Positions 17,189 to 26,534 of a DNA stretch of 64,000 nucleotides are shown in pieces. The position numbers were made by a program, and so were the translations under genes. Under the pieces are notes generated by a model. It made no database searches. It saw only the letters and a list, made by a program, of their open reading frames with translations, and was not told where the DNA came from. This DNA comes from Paracoccaceae bacterium (GTDB lineage: Bacteria; Pseudomonadota; Alphaproteobacteria; Rhodobacterales; Rhodobacteraceae): assembly GCA_902534325.1 (NCBI GenBank), contig CACAPQ010000001.1:120190-184189 (forward strand), read 5' to 3'. The first letter of the stretch is position 1, and each line of letters begins with the position of its first letter.

Positions 17189-17794
17189 TTAAATTGTCAA
17201 AAATGCTAGTACTACTCCATAAAAAATAAAACAAAGTGACAATATTCTACGAAGTTGAATATTTAGTGTCACTGTGGCTGCTTTACCTTTTAAAAAAGCT
17301 CCAAAAGCACAGAGACTTGTATAATTTAAACAGGTGATTGTAAGGGCGGTTGGTACAATTGCCCACATCTGAGTTCTGATTGCGACGTCAGGGTTTATAA
17401 CTATAGTAAACGCAGCCAGGTATCCAGCGAGTGATTTCGGATTTATTGTTGCAATTAAAAATGATTTCACAAATAAAGAGTTAAATGAAAATTTTGGTTG
17501 GGTGTATTTTCCAGCATCTACCAGACCTCTAATTCCAATATAAATTAGAAAAATAATTCCTATGATTTTTAATATCATCAGTGTTTCGGGAGTATTCACG
17601 ATTATTGATGAAAGTCCGAGAATAGTGAGTGTCAAAAATAGTGTTGCTTGGCTTAATATGGCCGCTACACAAACTAGACTTTTTCTAAAACCAAATTCAC
17701 TTGCGCTAGCGACACAATTAAGTGCGTTTGGTCCAGGCATTGTAACAAAGAGTGCCCAAAAGCCTGTAAAAATAATCCAATCTTCTAGGGGCAT
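17189..17794 (-). CDS. LysE/RhtB family exporter
   Basis: A 201-residue inner-membrane protein with about six hydrophobic segments. MPGPNALNC near residue 19 is the LysE-type N-terminal signature and NPKSLAGYLAAF near 117 is the second conserved stretch. Members export amino acids or related small solutes. It sits directly upstream of, and on the same strand as, the methylglycine dehydrogenase cassette, so it might export an amino acid made by that pathway, for example glycine or methionine; this is inference. It is divergent from the pseudouridine synthase gene. Confidence 0.8.
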   Translation of the reverse strand: MPLEDWIIFTGFWALFVTMPGPNALNCVASASEFGFRKSLVCVAAILSQATLFLTLTILGLSSIIVNTPETLMILKIIGIIFLIYIGIRGLVDAGKYTQPKFSFNSLFVKSFLIATINPKSLAGYLAAFTIVINPDVAIRTQMWAIVPTALTITCLNYTSLCAFGAFLKGKAATVTLNIQLRRILSLCFIFYGVVLAFLTI

Positions 17795-17955
17795 TGATAA
17801 ATCGCTTTAAGTTAAGTCATGTCGTTGAGTAACTGATAAATTATCCATTTAATACAATAAAACCCCTGCCTTTTTTAAAGATCAAAATGCTTGGTAACTT
17901 TGGATCTGAATAGATTTACTTGTTTGTTGAATTAAAATTTCGTACCGGCTTAGGA

Positions 17956-18606
17956 ATGAAACAGCAAAAATATTCTCCTCCAGCTACACCGGTAGATATT
18001 GTTTATGAAGATTCCGATATTCTAGTCGTGAACAAGCCAGAAGGTTTGCTGTCGGTTCCGGGTCGAGGTCTGCATTTACAAGACTGTTTGCTTAACAGAA
18101 TACATGGAATTTTTCCAATGGCTCTATTAGTTCACCGTTTGGATTGTGATACGTCAGGTCTAATTGTTTTTGCTATGAGTAAACATTCTCAAAGACAACT
18201 CTCAATGCAGTTTGAAAAGAGACTGATTAAAAAGACTTACGTTGCTCGTGTTTCGGGGCAAGTATCTGAAAAATCAGGAATAATTGAAAAGCCAATCATT
18301 GTCGATTGGCCCAATCGGCCATTGCAGAAAGTTTGCTATGAGACTGGTAAGCCGGCAATAACGAACTGGCGTTGTGTCAGAGCTGATCAAAAAGAAAGTC
18401 GTTTGAAATTAAATCCTAAAACGGGCAGATCACATCAATTACGTGTGCATTGTATGGCTTTGGGGCACGTAATTTTAGGCGATCGTTTGTATGCAGAAGG
18501 AGATGCAGTTAACTATGATAGATTGATGCTTCACTCAGAAGAATTAAGGTTAAATCATCCCGAGAGTGGAAGAGGTATGTCCTTTCGATCAAAAGCGCCA
18601 TTTTAG
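17956..18606 (+). CDS. RluA-family pseudouridine synthase
   Basis: Isomerises uridine to pseudouridine in rRNA or tRNA. The 216-residue protein has the RluA catalytic motif VHRLDCDTSGLIVFA with the Asp nucleophile, LNPKTGRSHQLRVH (motif III) and HSEELRLNHPESG near the end. There is no S4 domain, so it is closest to the compact RluA type (23S U746/tRNA U32). A TTG at 17920 would extend it by 12 residues; ATG 17956 leaves the domain intact and is preferred. It is convergent with dnaE2, whose stop lies 22 bases away. Confidence 0.85.
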   Translation: MKQQKYSPPATPVDIVYEDSDILVVNKPEGLLSVPGRGLHLQDCLLNRIHGIFPMALLVHRLDCDTSGLIVFAMSKHSQRQLSMQFEKRLIKKTYVARVSGQVSEKSGIIEKPIIVDWPNRPLQKVCYETGKPAITNWRCVRADQKESRLKLNPKTGRSHQLRVHCMALGHVILGDRLYAEGDAVNYDRLMLHSEELRLNHPESGRGMSFRSKAPF

Positions 18607-18627
18607 TTTGGTAGTTTAATTATTACT

Positions 18628-21513
18628 TCAGTGAACTGGCGTAAGATAGGAACGTAACAAAGCAATAGGGTGTGCGCGAAGACTGAACCGGAGCGCAGCA
18701 TAATCTTCAATAATTTCCTCACCGGTTGTCATGACTGGTAAATTAGCGGTGGGTTCGTTTATAAATTCATCACCAAGATCGCCTGAAAATAAGGGTAGGG
18801 GTTTATTAGCCCTTATCGATTTTGCTTCCCACAGGGCTTCGCGGCGAGAGCATCCAAGAGCAAAAAAAACATCTGCTTCTGCAAGACGAGCCAATAAATT
18901 TGGCGATATCCCTGCACGGCGCCAAACATCATGAATGGAGGAATATCCATTTCCTCGGGTTGCATTGATCCAGATTGCATCCTCTTCTTTCATCCCTTTA
19001 ATTTGTTTGAAACCAAGCCGGACAGCATGACCTCCACATCCGTCAGGTTCAAGTGTGTTATCCCAGAGACTACGGTTTATGCATACCGGGCTTATAGTTA
19101 CATTATGTTCTTTTGCGTCTCTGATAATTTGTGCGGGTGCATAAAACCCCATGGGCTGAGAGTTTAGTAGGGAGCATGCAAATATTTGTGGATAATGAAA
19201 TTTAACCCATGCACTTGCATATACCAATAGTGCAAAGCTAGCAGCATGGCTTTCAGGAAAACCATATGAGCCAAAACCTTCAATTTGAGAAAAGCATCGC
19301 TTTGCAAAGTTTTCATCATAACCATTCTTGAGCATACCATTAATAAATCGGTTTAAGAATTCACTGACATTTCCGTGTTTTTTGAAAGTTGCTAGCGCTC
19401 TTCTTAAGCGGTCAGCTTCATCGGGACTGAAATTAGCGCCTATAATTGCAATTTGCATTGCTTGCTCCTGGAAAAGAGGAACGCCAAGAGTTTTACCTAG
19501 TACTTCTCCAAGCTTATCTGATGGAAAATTTACAATTTCCTCACCATTTCGGCGCCGAATGTAAGGGTGTACCATGTCGCCTTGAATTGGTCCTGGCCGC
19601 ACAATTGCAACTTGAATAACAAGATCATAAAAGCAGCGAGGTTTCATTCTAGGTAAAAAATTCATTTGAGCACGACTTTCTACTTGAAAAACACCAATAC
19701 TATCAGCGCGGCATAACATATCATAAACTTTGGGGTCTTCGGCGGGTAGGTTTGCTAAGGTATAGTCATCACCAAAATATTGTTGAATCATGTCGAAGCT
19801 TTTTCTGATGCAAGTCAGCATGCCTAATGAAAGAATATCTACTTTTAATATACCGAGGGCATCAATATCGTCTTTATCCCAAGCTATAACAGTTCGGTCC
19901 TCCATTGAGGCATTCTCAATTGGTACTAACTCATCTAAGCGTCCTTCAGTTATTACAAAACCACCCACATGCTGGCTCAAATGTCTTGGGAAACCTATAA
20001 TTTCGTCAATAATTTTAAGTGTGAGGTTTAAATGACGATCTGACGGATTTAAACCAATCTCACGTATACGTTTTTCCTCTAACTTTTTTGTACTGAAAAA
20101 TCCCCATAGTTGAGATGATAAAGCACTGACTGTATCTTTACTGAGACCCATTGCAATACCAACCTCTCGAACAGCGCGCTTGCCTCTGTAATGAATCACC
20201 GTTGAACAAAGGCCAGCGCGATGCCGCCCATATCGATTATAAATGTATTGTATAACTTCCTCTCTACGTTCGTGCTCAAAATCAACATCAATATCAGGGG
20301 GTTCGTCGCGTGCTTCAGAAACAAATCTCTCGAAAACCATTGTTCCAATTTCTGGGCTGACTGATGTGACCCCAAGGCAGTAGCAAACAACTGAGTTTGC
20401 TGCAGAACCCCTACCTTGGCACAAAATGTTACGGCTTCGTGCGAAAGTAACGATATCGTGAACAGTTAGGAAGTAAGGTTCATATTTTAATTTGCCTATA
20501 AGGTTTAGTTCGTGATTTAGCATGGATTGCACTTTTTTGGGGGCTCCCGAAGGATACCTCCAATCGAGTCCCTCAATAGCTAATCTTTTAAGACGTTTTT
20601 GTGGCGTTTCCCCATTGTTTATTTCCAGCGGATATTGATATCTTAGCTCATCTAATGAAAACTGTAATTTATCTAAAATACGGATTGTATTATTTATTGC
20701 CTCTGGGTATCTAGAAAAAATCTTAAGTATTTCAGCATATGAACGTAGGCGCCTTTCTGCATTTGGTAGTGCATTTTTTCCTAACTGATCTACATTTTTA
20801 CCTAGGCGAATTGCTGTTAGAACGTCTGCTAGTTTGCGGCGTTTGCTATGGTGCATAATTGGATGTGCACTAGCAACGAGATCACATCTAATAATTTCGG
20901 ATAGTTTCCTGACATATTTGAATCTTTTAGAATCGATTCCATCATATTCTGGTCTCAATACTACATAGACATCTTGATTAAATTTGTTTTTAAGAAGGTT
21001 GCTGTTCTCTAACCAAAGTTTTGATTTTTTCAAGTCCCATGGGGTTTCTGGTGAGTGAATAAGGAGTACCACATCATCTAGTTCTTCACTGATTTCACCA
21101 ATAACCAAATCACAAAAACCTTTGTTATTACGTAATCTACCCTTAGAAAGACACCGGCATAATGTGCCCCACCCTTTGCGTGACTTAGGCAACACTGTTA
21201 TTTCAAATCCATCTATTAACTTAAATTTTGATCCAGATATCAATCTCGGTACCGTATCTAGACTTAGTGAAGGAGGCTTTTTAATATTTTTAGGTCGGGG
21301 AGGTCCTATTAAGTTTTTACTTTCACGCTCTTTTACGAAGCGCTTTATATCTCGTGCTGCACTGTATGCTCTCACGATTCCAGTAACTGAATTAACATCA
21401 GTTATTGCAATAGCCGGTAGGCCAAGAAGCGCAGCACGCATCATATATTCTTCGGGATGTGAAGCCCCAGTTAAAAATGTAAAGTTTGATATTATTGATA
21501 ATTCAGCAAACAT
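18628..21513 (-). CDS. dnaE2: Error-prone DNA polymerase DnaE2, C-terminally short
   Basis: C-family polymerase for translesion synthesis in the SOS response. 961 residues: PHP domain (SIISNFTFLTGASHPEE), palm with the catalytic aspartates in PDIDVDFEHER and LKVDILSLGMLT, then fingers. DnaE2 proteins are typically about 1,050-1,100 residues; here the chain ends at SLRAHPIALLRSYLTPVH, roughly where the OB-fold region should begin, so that domain appears to be missing. The convergent RluA-type gene follows at once, leaving no room for a remnant. No imuA/imuB gene flanks it. A GTTC-N7-GTTC LexA-type site lies just upstream of the start. No obvious Shine-Dalgarno. Confidence 0.88.
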   Translation of the reverse strand: MFAELSIISNFTFLTGASHPEEYMMRAALLGLPAIAITDVNSVTGIVRAYSAARDIKRFVKERESKNLIGPPRPKNIKKPPSLSLDTVPRLISGSKFKLIDGFEITVLPKSRKGWGTLCRCLSKGRLRNNKGFCDLVIGEISEELDDVVLLIHSPETPWDLKKSKLWLENSNLLKNKFNQDVYVVLRPEYDGIDSKRFKYVRKLSEIIRCDLVASAHPIMHHSKRRKLADVLTAIRLGKNVDQLGKNALPNAERRLRSYAEILKIFSRYPEAINNTIRILDKLQFSLDELRYQYPLEINNGETPQKRLKRLAIEGLDWRYPSGAPKKVQSMLNHELNLIGKLKYEPYFLTVHDIVTFARSRNILCQGRGSAANSVVCYCLGVTSVSPEIGTMVFERFVSEARDEPPDIDVDFEHERREEVIQYIYNRYGRHRAGLCSTVIHYRGKRAVREVGIAMGLSKDTVSALSSQLWGFFSTKKLEEKRIREIGLNPSDRHLNLTLKIIDEIIGFPRHLSQHVGGFVITEGRLDELVPIENASMEDRTVIAWDKDDIDALGILKVDILSLGMLTCIRKSFDMIQQYFGDDYTLANLPAEDPKVYDMLCRADSIGVFQVESRAQMNFLPRMKPRCFYDLVIQVAIVRPGPIQGDMVHPYIRRRNGEEIVNFPSDKLGEVLGKTLGVPLFQEQAMQIAIIGANFSPDEADRLRRALATFKKHGNVSEFLNRFINGMLKNGYDENFAKRCFSQIEGFGSYGFPESHAASFALLVYASAWVKFHYPQIFACSLLNSQPMGFYAPAQIIRDAKEHNVTISPVCINRSLWDNTLEPDGCGGHAVRLGFKQIKGMKEEDAIWINATRGNGYSSIHDVWRRAGISPNLLARLAEADVFFALGCSRREALWEAKSIRANKPLPLFSGDLGDEFINEPTANLPVMTTGEEIIEDYAALRFSLRAHPIALLRSYLTPVH

Positions 21514-21525
21514 ACAAATAAATAT

Positions 21526-21540
21526 GTTCTTGTTTTGTTC
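21526..21540. promoter_or_regulatory. LexA-type SOS box (GTTC-N7-GTTC)
   Basis: GTTCTTGTTTTGTTC is an exact match to the alphaproteobacterial LexA consensus, a direct repeat of GTTC separated by seven bases. It is 13-27 bases upstream of the dnaE2 start, a position where a repressor would block transcription. Consistent with the known SOS control of dnaE2. Confidence 0.75.
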
Positions 21541-21615
21541 TTTGTCTAGTAGTAGTTTTATATTTTGAATTATTTTTGAAAAAAAATTTTGATTACAAAA
21601 CTTTAGTCTGCGAAT

Positions 21616-21954
21616 TTATACAACAGCTCTAATTAATTTACGCTCTAAAACATGTATTACTTTTTTCAAATCATGACCTCTTTTTAAAATTTGGCCATCC
21701 ATACCTATTACCGCATATTCACCTTGTTTATTTCGTAACTTTGGGCGTTTTTCTATTCGATAAAGAGGATTTTCCGCTGTTCTGCGAAAAATTGAAAATA
21801 CTGCCACGTCGTTAAGTGCCGAAATGCCATAGTCTCTCCACTCACCAGCAGCCACCATTTTGCCATAGATAGATAATATAATTGCTAACTCTTTCCGATC
21901 AAATGAAATTACTTGAAGCGATTTTCGGCCAGGAAATGGAGTCAGTTTATTCAT
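21616..21954 (-). CDS. DUF2794 family protein
   Basis: A 112-residue protein with the pattern I associate with DUF2794 of Alphaproteobacteria: FDRKELAIILSIYGKMVAAGEWRDY, then AVFSIFRRTAENPLYRIEK and LRNKQGEYAVIGMDGQILKRG. It is probably cytoplasmic; the function is unknown. It lies between dapA and dnaE2 on the same strand, 102 bases from dnaE2, and the LexA-type box in that gap suggests dnaE2 has its own promoter. Assigned from motif recall. Confidence 0.75.
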   Translation of the reverse strand: MNKLTPFPGRKSLQVISFDRKELAIILSIYGKMVAAGEWRDYGISALNDVAVFSIFRRTAENPLYRIEKRPKLRNKQGEYAVIGMDGQILKRGHDLKKVIHVLERKLIRAVV

Positions 21955-22023
21955 ATTAAAAGACTTGCGGTCTTTAAGTCTAAAATCAAGTTAAAATAAA
22001 TCAACTGCTTTCTATAATTTTGA

Positions 22024-22893
22024 TCAAATTAGATCTGCATGCTTAAGTGCTGAATTAATTTTTTGTTTGGTCTGTTCAGAGAGTGGAGTAAGTGGAAGAC
22101 GTACCTCATCCTTACATAGCCCTAATTTACTCATCGCGTACTTTGCACCAACTAGACCAGGTTCTGTAAAAATAGCCTTATGCAAAGGCATTAATTTATC
22201 TTGAATCTTGAGAGCTAGGGAATAGTCACCTGCTAGGGTTGCTTCCTGCATCCTTGAACAAAGCCCTGGAGCAACATTTGCAGTAACAGAAATACAACCA
22301 ACGCCTCCTTGAGCATTAAAACCATGCGCTGTCGCATCTTCTCCTGACAGTTGTATAAAGTCATCACCACAAGTTAAACGTTGGTCACAAACTCTGGCTA
22401 AGTCGCCTGTCGCATCTTTTACACCTATAATCTCATTCAATTTTGCTAATTCACCCATAGTTTCAGGTGACATATCTACGACAGATCGCCCTGGAATATT
22501 ATAGATAACTATTGGAAGGCCAATCTTTGCTAACTCAGTGAAGTGCGCTATTAAGCCTGCCTGAGTTGGCTTGTTATAATAAGGAGTAACTACCAGAGCA
22601 GCGTTTGCTCCTACATTTTTAGCATGTTCTACAAATCTAATTGCCTCAGAAGTATTATTTGAGCCGGCACCAGCAATAATAGGGACCCTACCTGCTGCTT
22701 CATTTATAACTTCGCTAACCACTTGCTCATGCTCAGCATGTGTTAAGGTAGGACTTTCGCCGGTTGTGCCAACTGGTACAAGTCCATGGCTTCCTTGCTC
22801 TATATGCCAATTTACAAGATTTCGCAGCCCTTTCACATCTACTTCGCCGTTGTTAAACGGTGTGACCATTGCTGGTAATGATCCTCTAAACAT
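22024..22893 (-). CDS. dapA: 4-hydroxy-tetrahydrodipicolinate synthase
   Basis: Condenses pyruvate with aspartate semialdehyde in the lysine/meso-DAP pathway. The 289 residues show [12 protein letters not shown] (substrate loop), [11 protein letters not shown] with the catalytic Tyr, and [11 protein letters not shown] with the Schiff-base Lys. ATG at 22893 is preceded by AAGGAG at good spacing; an in-frame upstream start at 22920 is disfavoured. It is divergent from the lytic transglycosylase gene, linking DAP supply and murein turnover in one locus. Confidence 0.95.
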   Translation of the reverse strand: MFRGSLPAMVTPFNNGEVDVKGLRNLVNWHIEQGSHGLVPVGTTGESPTLTHAEHEQVVSEVINEAAGRVPIIAGAGSNNTSEAIRFVEHAKNVGANAALVVTPYYNKPTQAGLIAHFTELAKIGLPIVIYNIPGRSVVDMSPETMGELAKLNEIIGVKDATGDLARVCDQRLTCGDDFIQLSGEDATAHGFNAQGGVGCISVTANVAPGLCSRMQEATLAGDYSLALKIQDKLMPLHKAIFTEPGLVGAKYAMSKLGLCKDEVRLPLTPLSEQTKQKINSALKHADLI

Positions 22894-23004
22894 GAAACAC
22901 TCCTTATAGTTTAATTGCAAACTAAGAATTTCCTAAAAAGCAACATTGCTTAACTTAAATTGCACAGTACACTTAAAGTACCGTATTTAGGTTCTGGATC
23001 AAAA

Positions 23005-24966
23005 ATGCAAGCAAAGTTGCGATATATTACATTATTTCTTCTTTTATTTTTCACCACGGCAGATGCTCAGGCGCCAGTAAGACCTTTAGAGCCTGCCTTC
23101 AGGGCTATGGAAAATGAAGACTGGGATAGAGCCTTTCTACTTGCTAATAAAGATGGGGATTTGGGTTACTCTATTATTTTGTGGCATTATTTAAGAGAAG
23201 GTTTGGGAAGACCAGATCAAGCCTTAAGTTTTTTGAAACAAAATTCTGATTGGCCAGGACTACCTTATCTCAGGAAAAGATCTGAAAAAACTTTTTTTAA
23301 TGCTCCGGATAAGCAGGTTTTAGCGTTCTTTGATTTGGAAAAACCTCAAACTGGTTTGGGTAGCCTAGTTTATGCACTTGCGCTGAAGCGGGACGGGCAA
23401 AAATTTAAGGCAGGTCTTGTTGCTCAAGCAGCTTGGGCTGATCAAAGTATGAATAAGAGTACAACTTTTGGGATTATTGAAAATTTCCGAACAAATTTAC
23501 TTCCTTTAAAAGATAATCGGTTTGAGTTTCTCCTATGGGAAAAAGATAAAGCTTCATTAAATGCGATGTCTTTTTTATTGAGTGATACTCAAAAGGCGGT
23601 AGCTGATACTGTTTTTTCTCTTTATGCGAATAAAAAAAATGTATCTGCAAAAATTAATTCTTTACCTCCAGAATGGAAGAAACATCCTGTAGTGATGCAT
23701 GCACGTTTCGAATGGCGACTTAGATACAATCTTCGGGATTCGGCTCTCCAAGTTTTAGAAAACTACAGTAAATCAGCCAGTCATTTATCTCAGCCGTCAA
23801 AATGGGCTGAAAGAAGAGAAATTTTAGCTCGTGATCTGATGTATAACAAACAGTATAAAAGGGCCTATAATATTTCGTCTAATCACTATCTTGAAGAAGG
23901 TGATACTTATGCTGTTCTAGAATGGCTTTCTGGATATTTAGCATTAGAAAAGTTGAATAACGCAGAGCTAGCTTTGAAGCATTTCAAGAATTTTTTAGTG
24001 GCGGTAGATGCTCCAATTTCATTAGGGAGGGGTCTTTACTGGCTCGGAAGAGCATATGAAAAGCAAGGTAAGATGGATGTCGCACAACAAATTTATCAAA
24101 TAGGAGCCGATCGGTGGGAAACCTACTACGGTTTGCTGGCAGCCGAAAAAGTGGGAAGGACGGTAGATATAAAAGTTTTAAATACTTCTCACTCCAAGTC
24201 ATGGAAGAATGCAAGTTTTTCAAATGGTTCAGTTTTTAAAGCAGCTTTGCTGCTGTTTGCTGCAAATAGGGAAGTGCTTGCAGAGCGCTTTCTCACCCAT
24301 TTAACCGAAACATTATCTGATGAAGATATATTAAGATTAGTTGATTTTTTAGAGGAAAATCAAAAGCCTCATGAGCTGGTTATGGTTGCAAAAAGAGCAG
24401 CAAGTCAAAGTAAGGTTTTCCCAAGGCCTTATTTTGCGCTTCACCCGGTGGCAGATATGCCACAAAGAATTCCTCCAGAAATGACATTGGCTATAGCGCG
24501 TAGAGAAAGCGAGTTTTATCCAAAAATTGCATCACCTGTTGGAGCTCTTGGCATGATGCAGGTAATGCCAAAGACAGCTAAAGAAGTTTCAAAAAGGCTA
24601 GGCTTGAAATTTTCATCTGAAAGAATGTTATCAGATTGGAAATACAATGCTAAGATTGGTATAGCATATCTGGAAGAGCTCTCTGAAAGGTATGATGGAA
24701 ATCCGATTCTCATGGCAGCTGCATATAATGCTGGTCCCTCTCGCGCTGACCGTTGGATTGAGCTTCTGGGAGATCCACGAGACCCAAAAGTTGACTTGGT
24801 TCAGTGGGTTGAAAGTATTCCTTTCGAAGAAACACGAAATTATGTCATGCGAGTTTCAGAAAGTCTTCCAAACTACAAAGTACGGCTAAACAAAAATCCT
24901 CCTACTTCTTTTTATTTTTACCTAAAAGGTTCAGGCCTTTTGCCTATCACGCCAAAAAGCGAATAA
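23005..24966 (+). CDS. Soluble lytic murein transglycosylase
   Basis: Cleaves peptidoglycan glycan strands to 1,6-anhydro products in the periplasm. The protein of about 653 residues has a signal peptide (LRYITLFLLLFFTTADAQA), a long helical superhelix domain (about 40-470) like Slt70, and a C-terminal Slt domain with the catalytic Glu in ARRESEF, then GALGMMQVMP and AAYNAGPSRADRW. ATG 23005 places the signal peptide at the N-terminus; the open frame begins with TTG at 22960. Its 3' end overlaps the convergent EamA gene by 36 bases. Confidence 0.9.
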   Translation: MQAKLRYITLFLLLFFTTADAQAPVRPLEPAFRAMENEDWDRAFLLANKDGDLGYSIILWHYLREGLGRPDQALSFLKQNSDWPGLPYLRKRSEKTFFNAPDKQVLAFFDLEKPQTGLGSLVYALALKRDGQKFKAGLVAQAAWADQSMNKSTTFGIIENFRTNLLPLKDNRFEFLLWEKDKASLNAMSFLLSDTQKAVADTVFSLYANKKNVSAKINSLPPEWKKHPVVMHARFEWRLRYNLRDSALQVLENYSKSASHLSQPSKWAERREILARDLMYNKQYKRAYNISSNHYLEEGDTYAVLEWLSGYLALEKLNNAELALKHFKNFLVAVDAPISLGRGLYWLGRAYEKQGKMDVAQQIYQIGADRWETYYGLLAAEKVGRTVDIKVLNTSHSKSWKNASFSNGSVFKAALLLFAANREVLAERFLTHLTETLSDEDILRLVDFLEENQKPHELVMVAKRAASQSKVFPRPYFALHPVADMPQRIPPEMTLAIARRESEFYPKIASPVGALGMMQVMPKTAKEVSKRLGLKFSSERMLSDWKYNAKIGIAYLEELSERYDGNPILMAAAYNAGPSRADRWIELLGDPRDPKVDLVQWVESIPFEETRNYVMRVSESLPNYKVRLNKNPPTSFYFYLKGSGLLPITPKSE

Positions 24967-25794
24967 TCCAGCGAGCACAACCAGTAGTGCGCCGATAACA
25001 AGATGTGTCTCTAGATTTTCACTAAATATCCAAAGACCAATAATTGTCGCGAAGAGCAGTTGTAAATAAGCAAAAGGCTGAAGCGAACTTGCCTCTGACA
25101 ATTCGTAACACTTTATGAGTAAATAATGTGCTGAGCACGCTAGAATACATAGGAGACCTAACCAGGCCCAGTGTATAGCCTCCAAGGTAACCCAGTAGCC
25201 AACTCCGACAACCGACATTACAATTGCTCCAATTATCCCAGTCCAGAAAAATGAAGTCATTGTACTGTCTTGGCGGGCTGCATATCTTGTCAGAAGGCTG
25301 TACAAAGCAAACATAAGAGCAGCAATCAAAGGAATTATTGCCTGAAAAGAGAACAGATTATTGGTTGGTTTCAATATAATCATGACACCAACAAAACCGA
25401 TAAAAATTGCAGACCATCGTTTCCAACCAACATATTCTTTTAAAACTGGTCCAGATAATGCTGCTACCAGAAGTGGGTAAATTGAAAAAATAGCATGGCT
25501 CTCTATCAAACCTAACAAAGTAAAACTCGTAATCATCACAATAACTTCGAAAGCGAGCAGTGCCCCACGAAAAATTTGTAAAAAAGGTTGTTTGGTTGAT
25601 ACCACTCTGCGAAGCCCACCGGGTTGTCGAGAACATAAAAGGAATACAAATATAGCGAAAAACCAGTACCGAACCATAACAATAAAAAATACATTGTACT
25701 CTCGCGCCAGATATTGTGATATCCCATCTTGAATAGCAAAAAGCAGCATAGTTACTGCCATAAGCGATATTCCTAGTTTTGGATTATTTTTCAT
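24931..25794 (-). CDS. EamA/DMT superfamily transporter
   Basis: A 287-residue inner-membrane protein with about ten hydrophobic helices in two EamA halves (roughly residues 8-135 and 145-283). The start is MKNNPKLGISLMAVTMLLFAIQDGISQYLA, and a loop after helix 2 has RYWFFAIFVFLL. DMT permeases export metabolites or amino acids; the substrate cannot be told. The start overlaps the stop of the methyltransferase gene (ATGA type), so the two are probably co-transcribed. Confidence 0.8.
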   Translation of the reverse strand: MKNNPKLGISLMAVTMLLFAIQDGISQYLAREYNVFFIVMVRYWFFAIFVFLLCSRQPGGLRRVVSTKQPFLQIFRGALLAFEVIVMITSFTLLGLIESHAIFSIYPLLVAALSGPVLKEYVGWKRWSAIFIGFVGVMIILKPTNNLFSFQAIIPLIAALMFALYSLLTRYAARQDSTMTSFFWTGIIGAIVMSVVGVGYWVTLEAIHWAWLGLLCILACSAHYLLIKCYELSEASSLQPFAYLQLLFATIIGLWIFSENLETHLVIGALLVVLAGLFAFWRDRQKA

Positions 25795-26474
25795 GATTTT
25801 TTGATCGCTAGTGTCATATGTCTTTTACGCCCATAACCGGAAATTCGTTTAACTTCGAAGCCTGCTGAACTTAAATTTCTGCGTACAACACCTGCGGCAG
25901 AGTAGGTTGATAATGTACCTTTATTAGCTGTACATCTAAAGACATCATTCATTAATTCTTCTTCCCATAGTTCTGGGTTCTTAGCTGGAGAAAAACCGTC
26001 TAAGAACCAACAATCAGCCTTTATATCAATATTCTTAATTGTACGTCTTGCATCACCCAAAATAAGTTCCAATTTGTAGTCACTTCCATTTAGCTCTCCT
26101 TTTTGTAGGAGCTTGCCCCAAAGAGGCGAAAACTCATGTTTAATACTTGTCAATTCAGCAAATTCGCTCTGAGCTTTGATCATCTCTTTTGCCTGCATAG
26201 GGAAAGCTTCGAAGGAAGTATAATAAAGTACTCCTTTTTGCTTTTTGAGTCTCCAATGCCACAGAGTTGATAAAAAATTTAATCCTGTCCCAAACCCTAA
26301 TTCTGCGATCTTGAATCCATCTTTCAGCCTTTGAGGGAGTTTATTACTATCTAAAAAAACATGACGCATTTCCTCCAATCCATTATCCAGGGAGTAGTAA
26401 GGGTCATCAAATTTTTGAGCTATGGGAATTCGATCATTTCTCCAAACAAGATTTGGGTAATTATAGTTTGTCAA
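25791..26474 (-). CDS. mnmD: tRNA U34 mnm5s2U methyltransferase (MnmD / MnmC N-domain)
   Basis: SAM-dependent methyltransferase converting nm5(s2)U to mnm5(s2)U at the tRNA wobble position. The family pattern is FDDPYYSLDNGLEEMRHVFL, then IAELGFGTGLNFL (SAM loop), and CWFLDGFSPAKNPELW (catalytic region). In Enterobacteria this is the N-terminal half of MnmC; here it is free-standing, and the FAD half is the divergent neighbour. The frame is open to 26591, but that would overlap the neighbour's Rossmann motif; no ATG exists between, so I place the start at the TTG at 26474 (227 aa), with TTG 26528 an alternative. Confidence 0.75.
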   Translation of the reverse strand: MTNYNYPNLVWRNDRIPIAQKFDDPYYSLDNGLEEMRHVFLDSNKLPQRLKDGFKIAELGFGTGLNFLSTLWHWRLKKQKGVLYYTSFEAFPMQAKEMIKAQSEFAELTSIKHEFSPLWGKLLQKGELNGSDYKLELILGDARRTIKNIDIKADCWFLDGFSPAKNPELWEEELMNDVFRCTANKGTLSTYSAAGVVRRNLSSAGFEVKRISGYGRKRHMTLAIKKS

Positions 26475-26534
26475 AGGCTTGCACTTTTCTTTTGTGACCT
26501 CTATCGCTCGTGTATTAGCAGGTGACAAGAGCGA

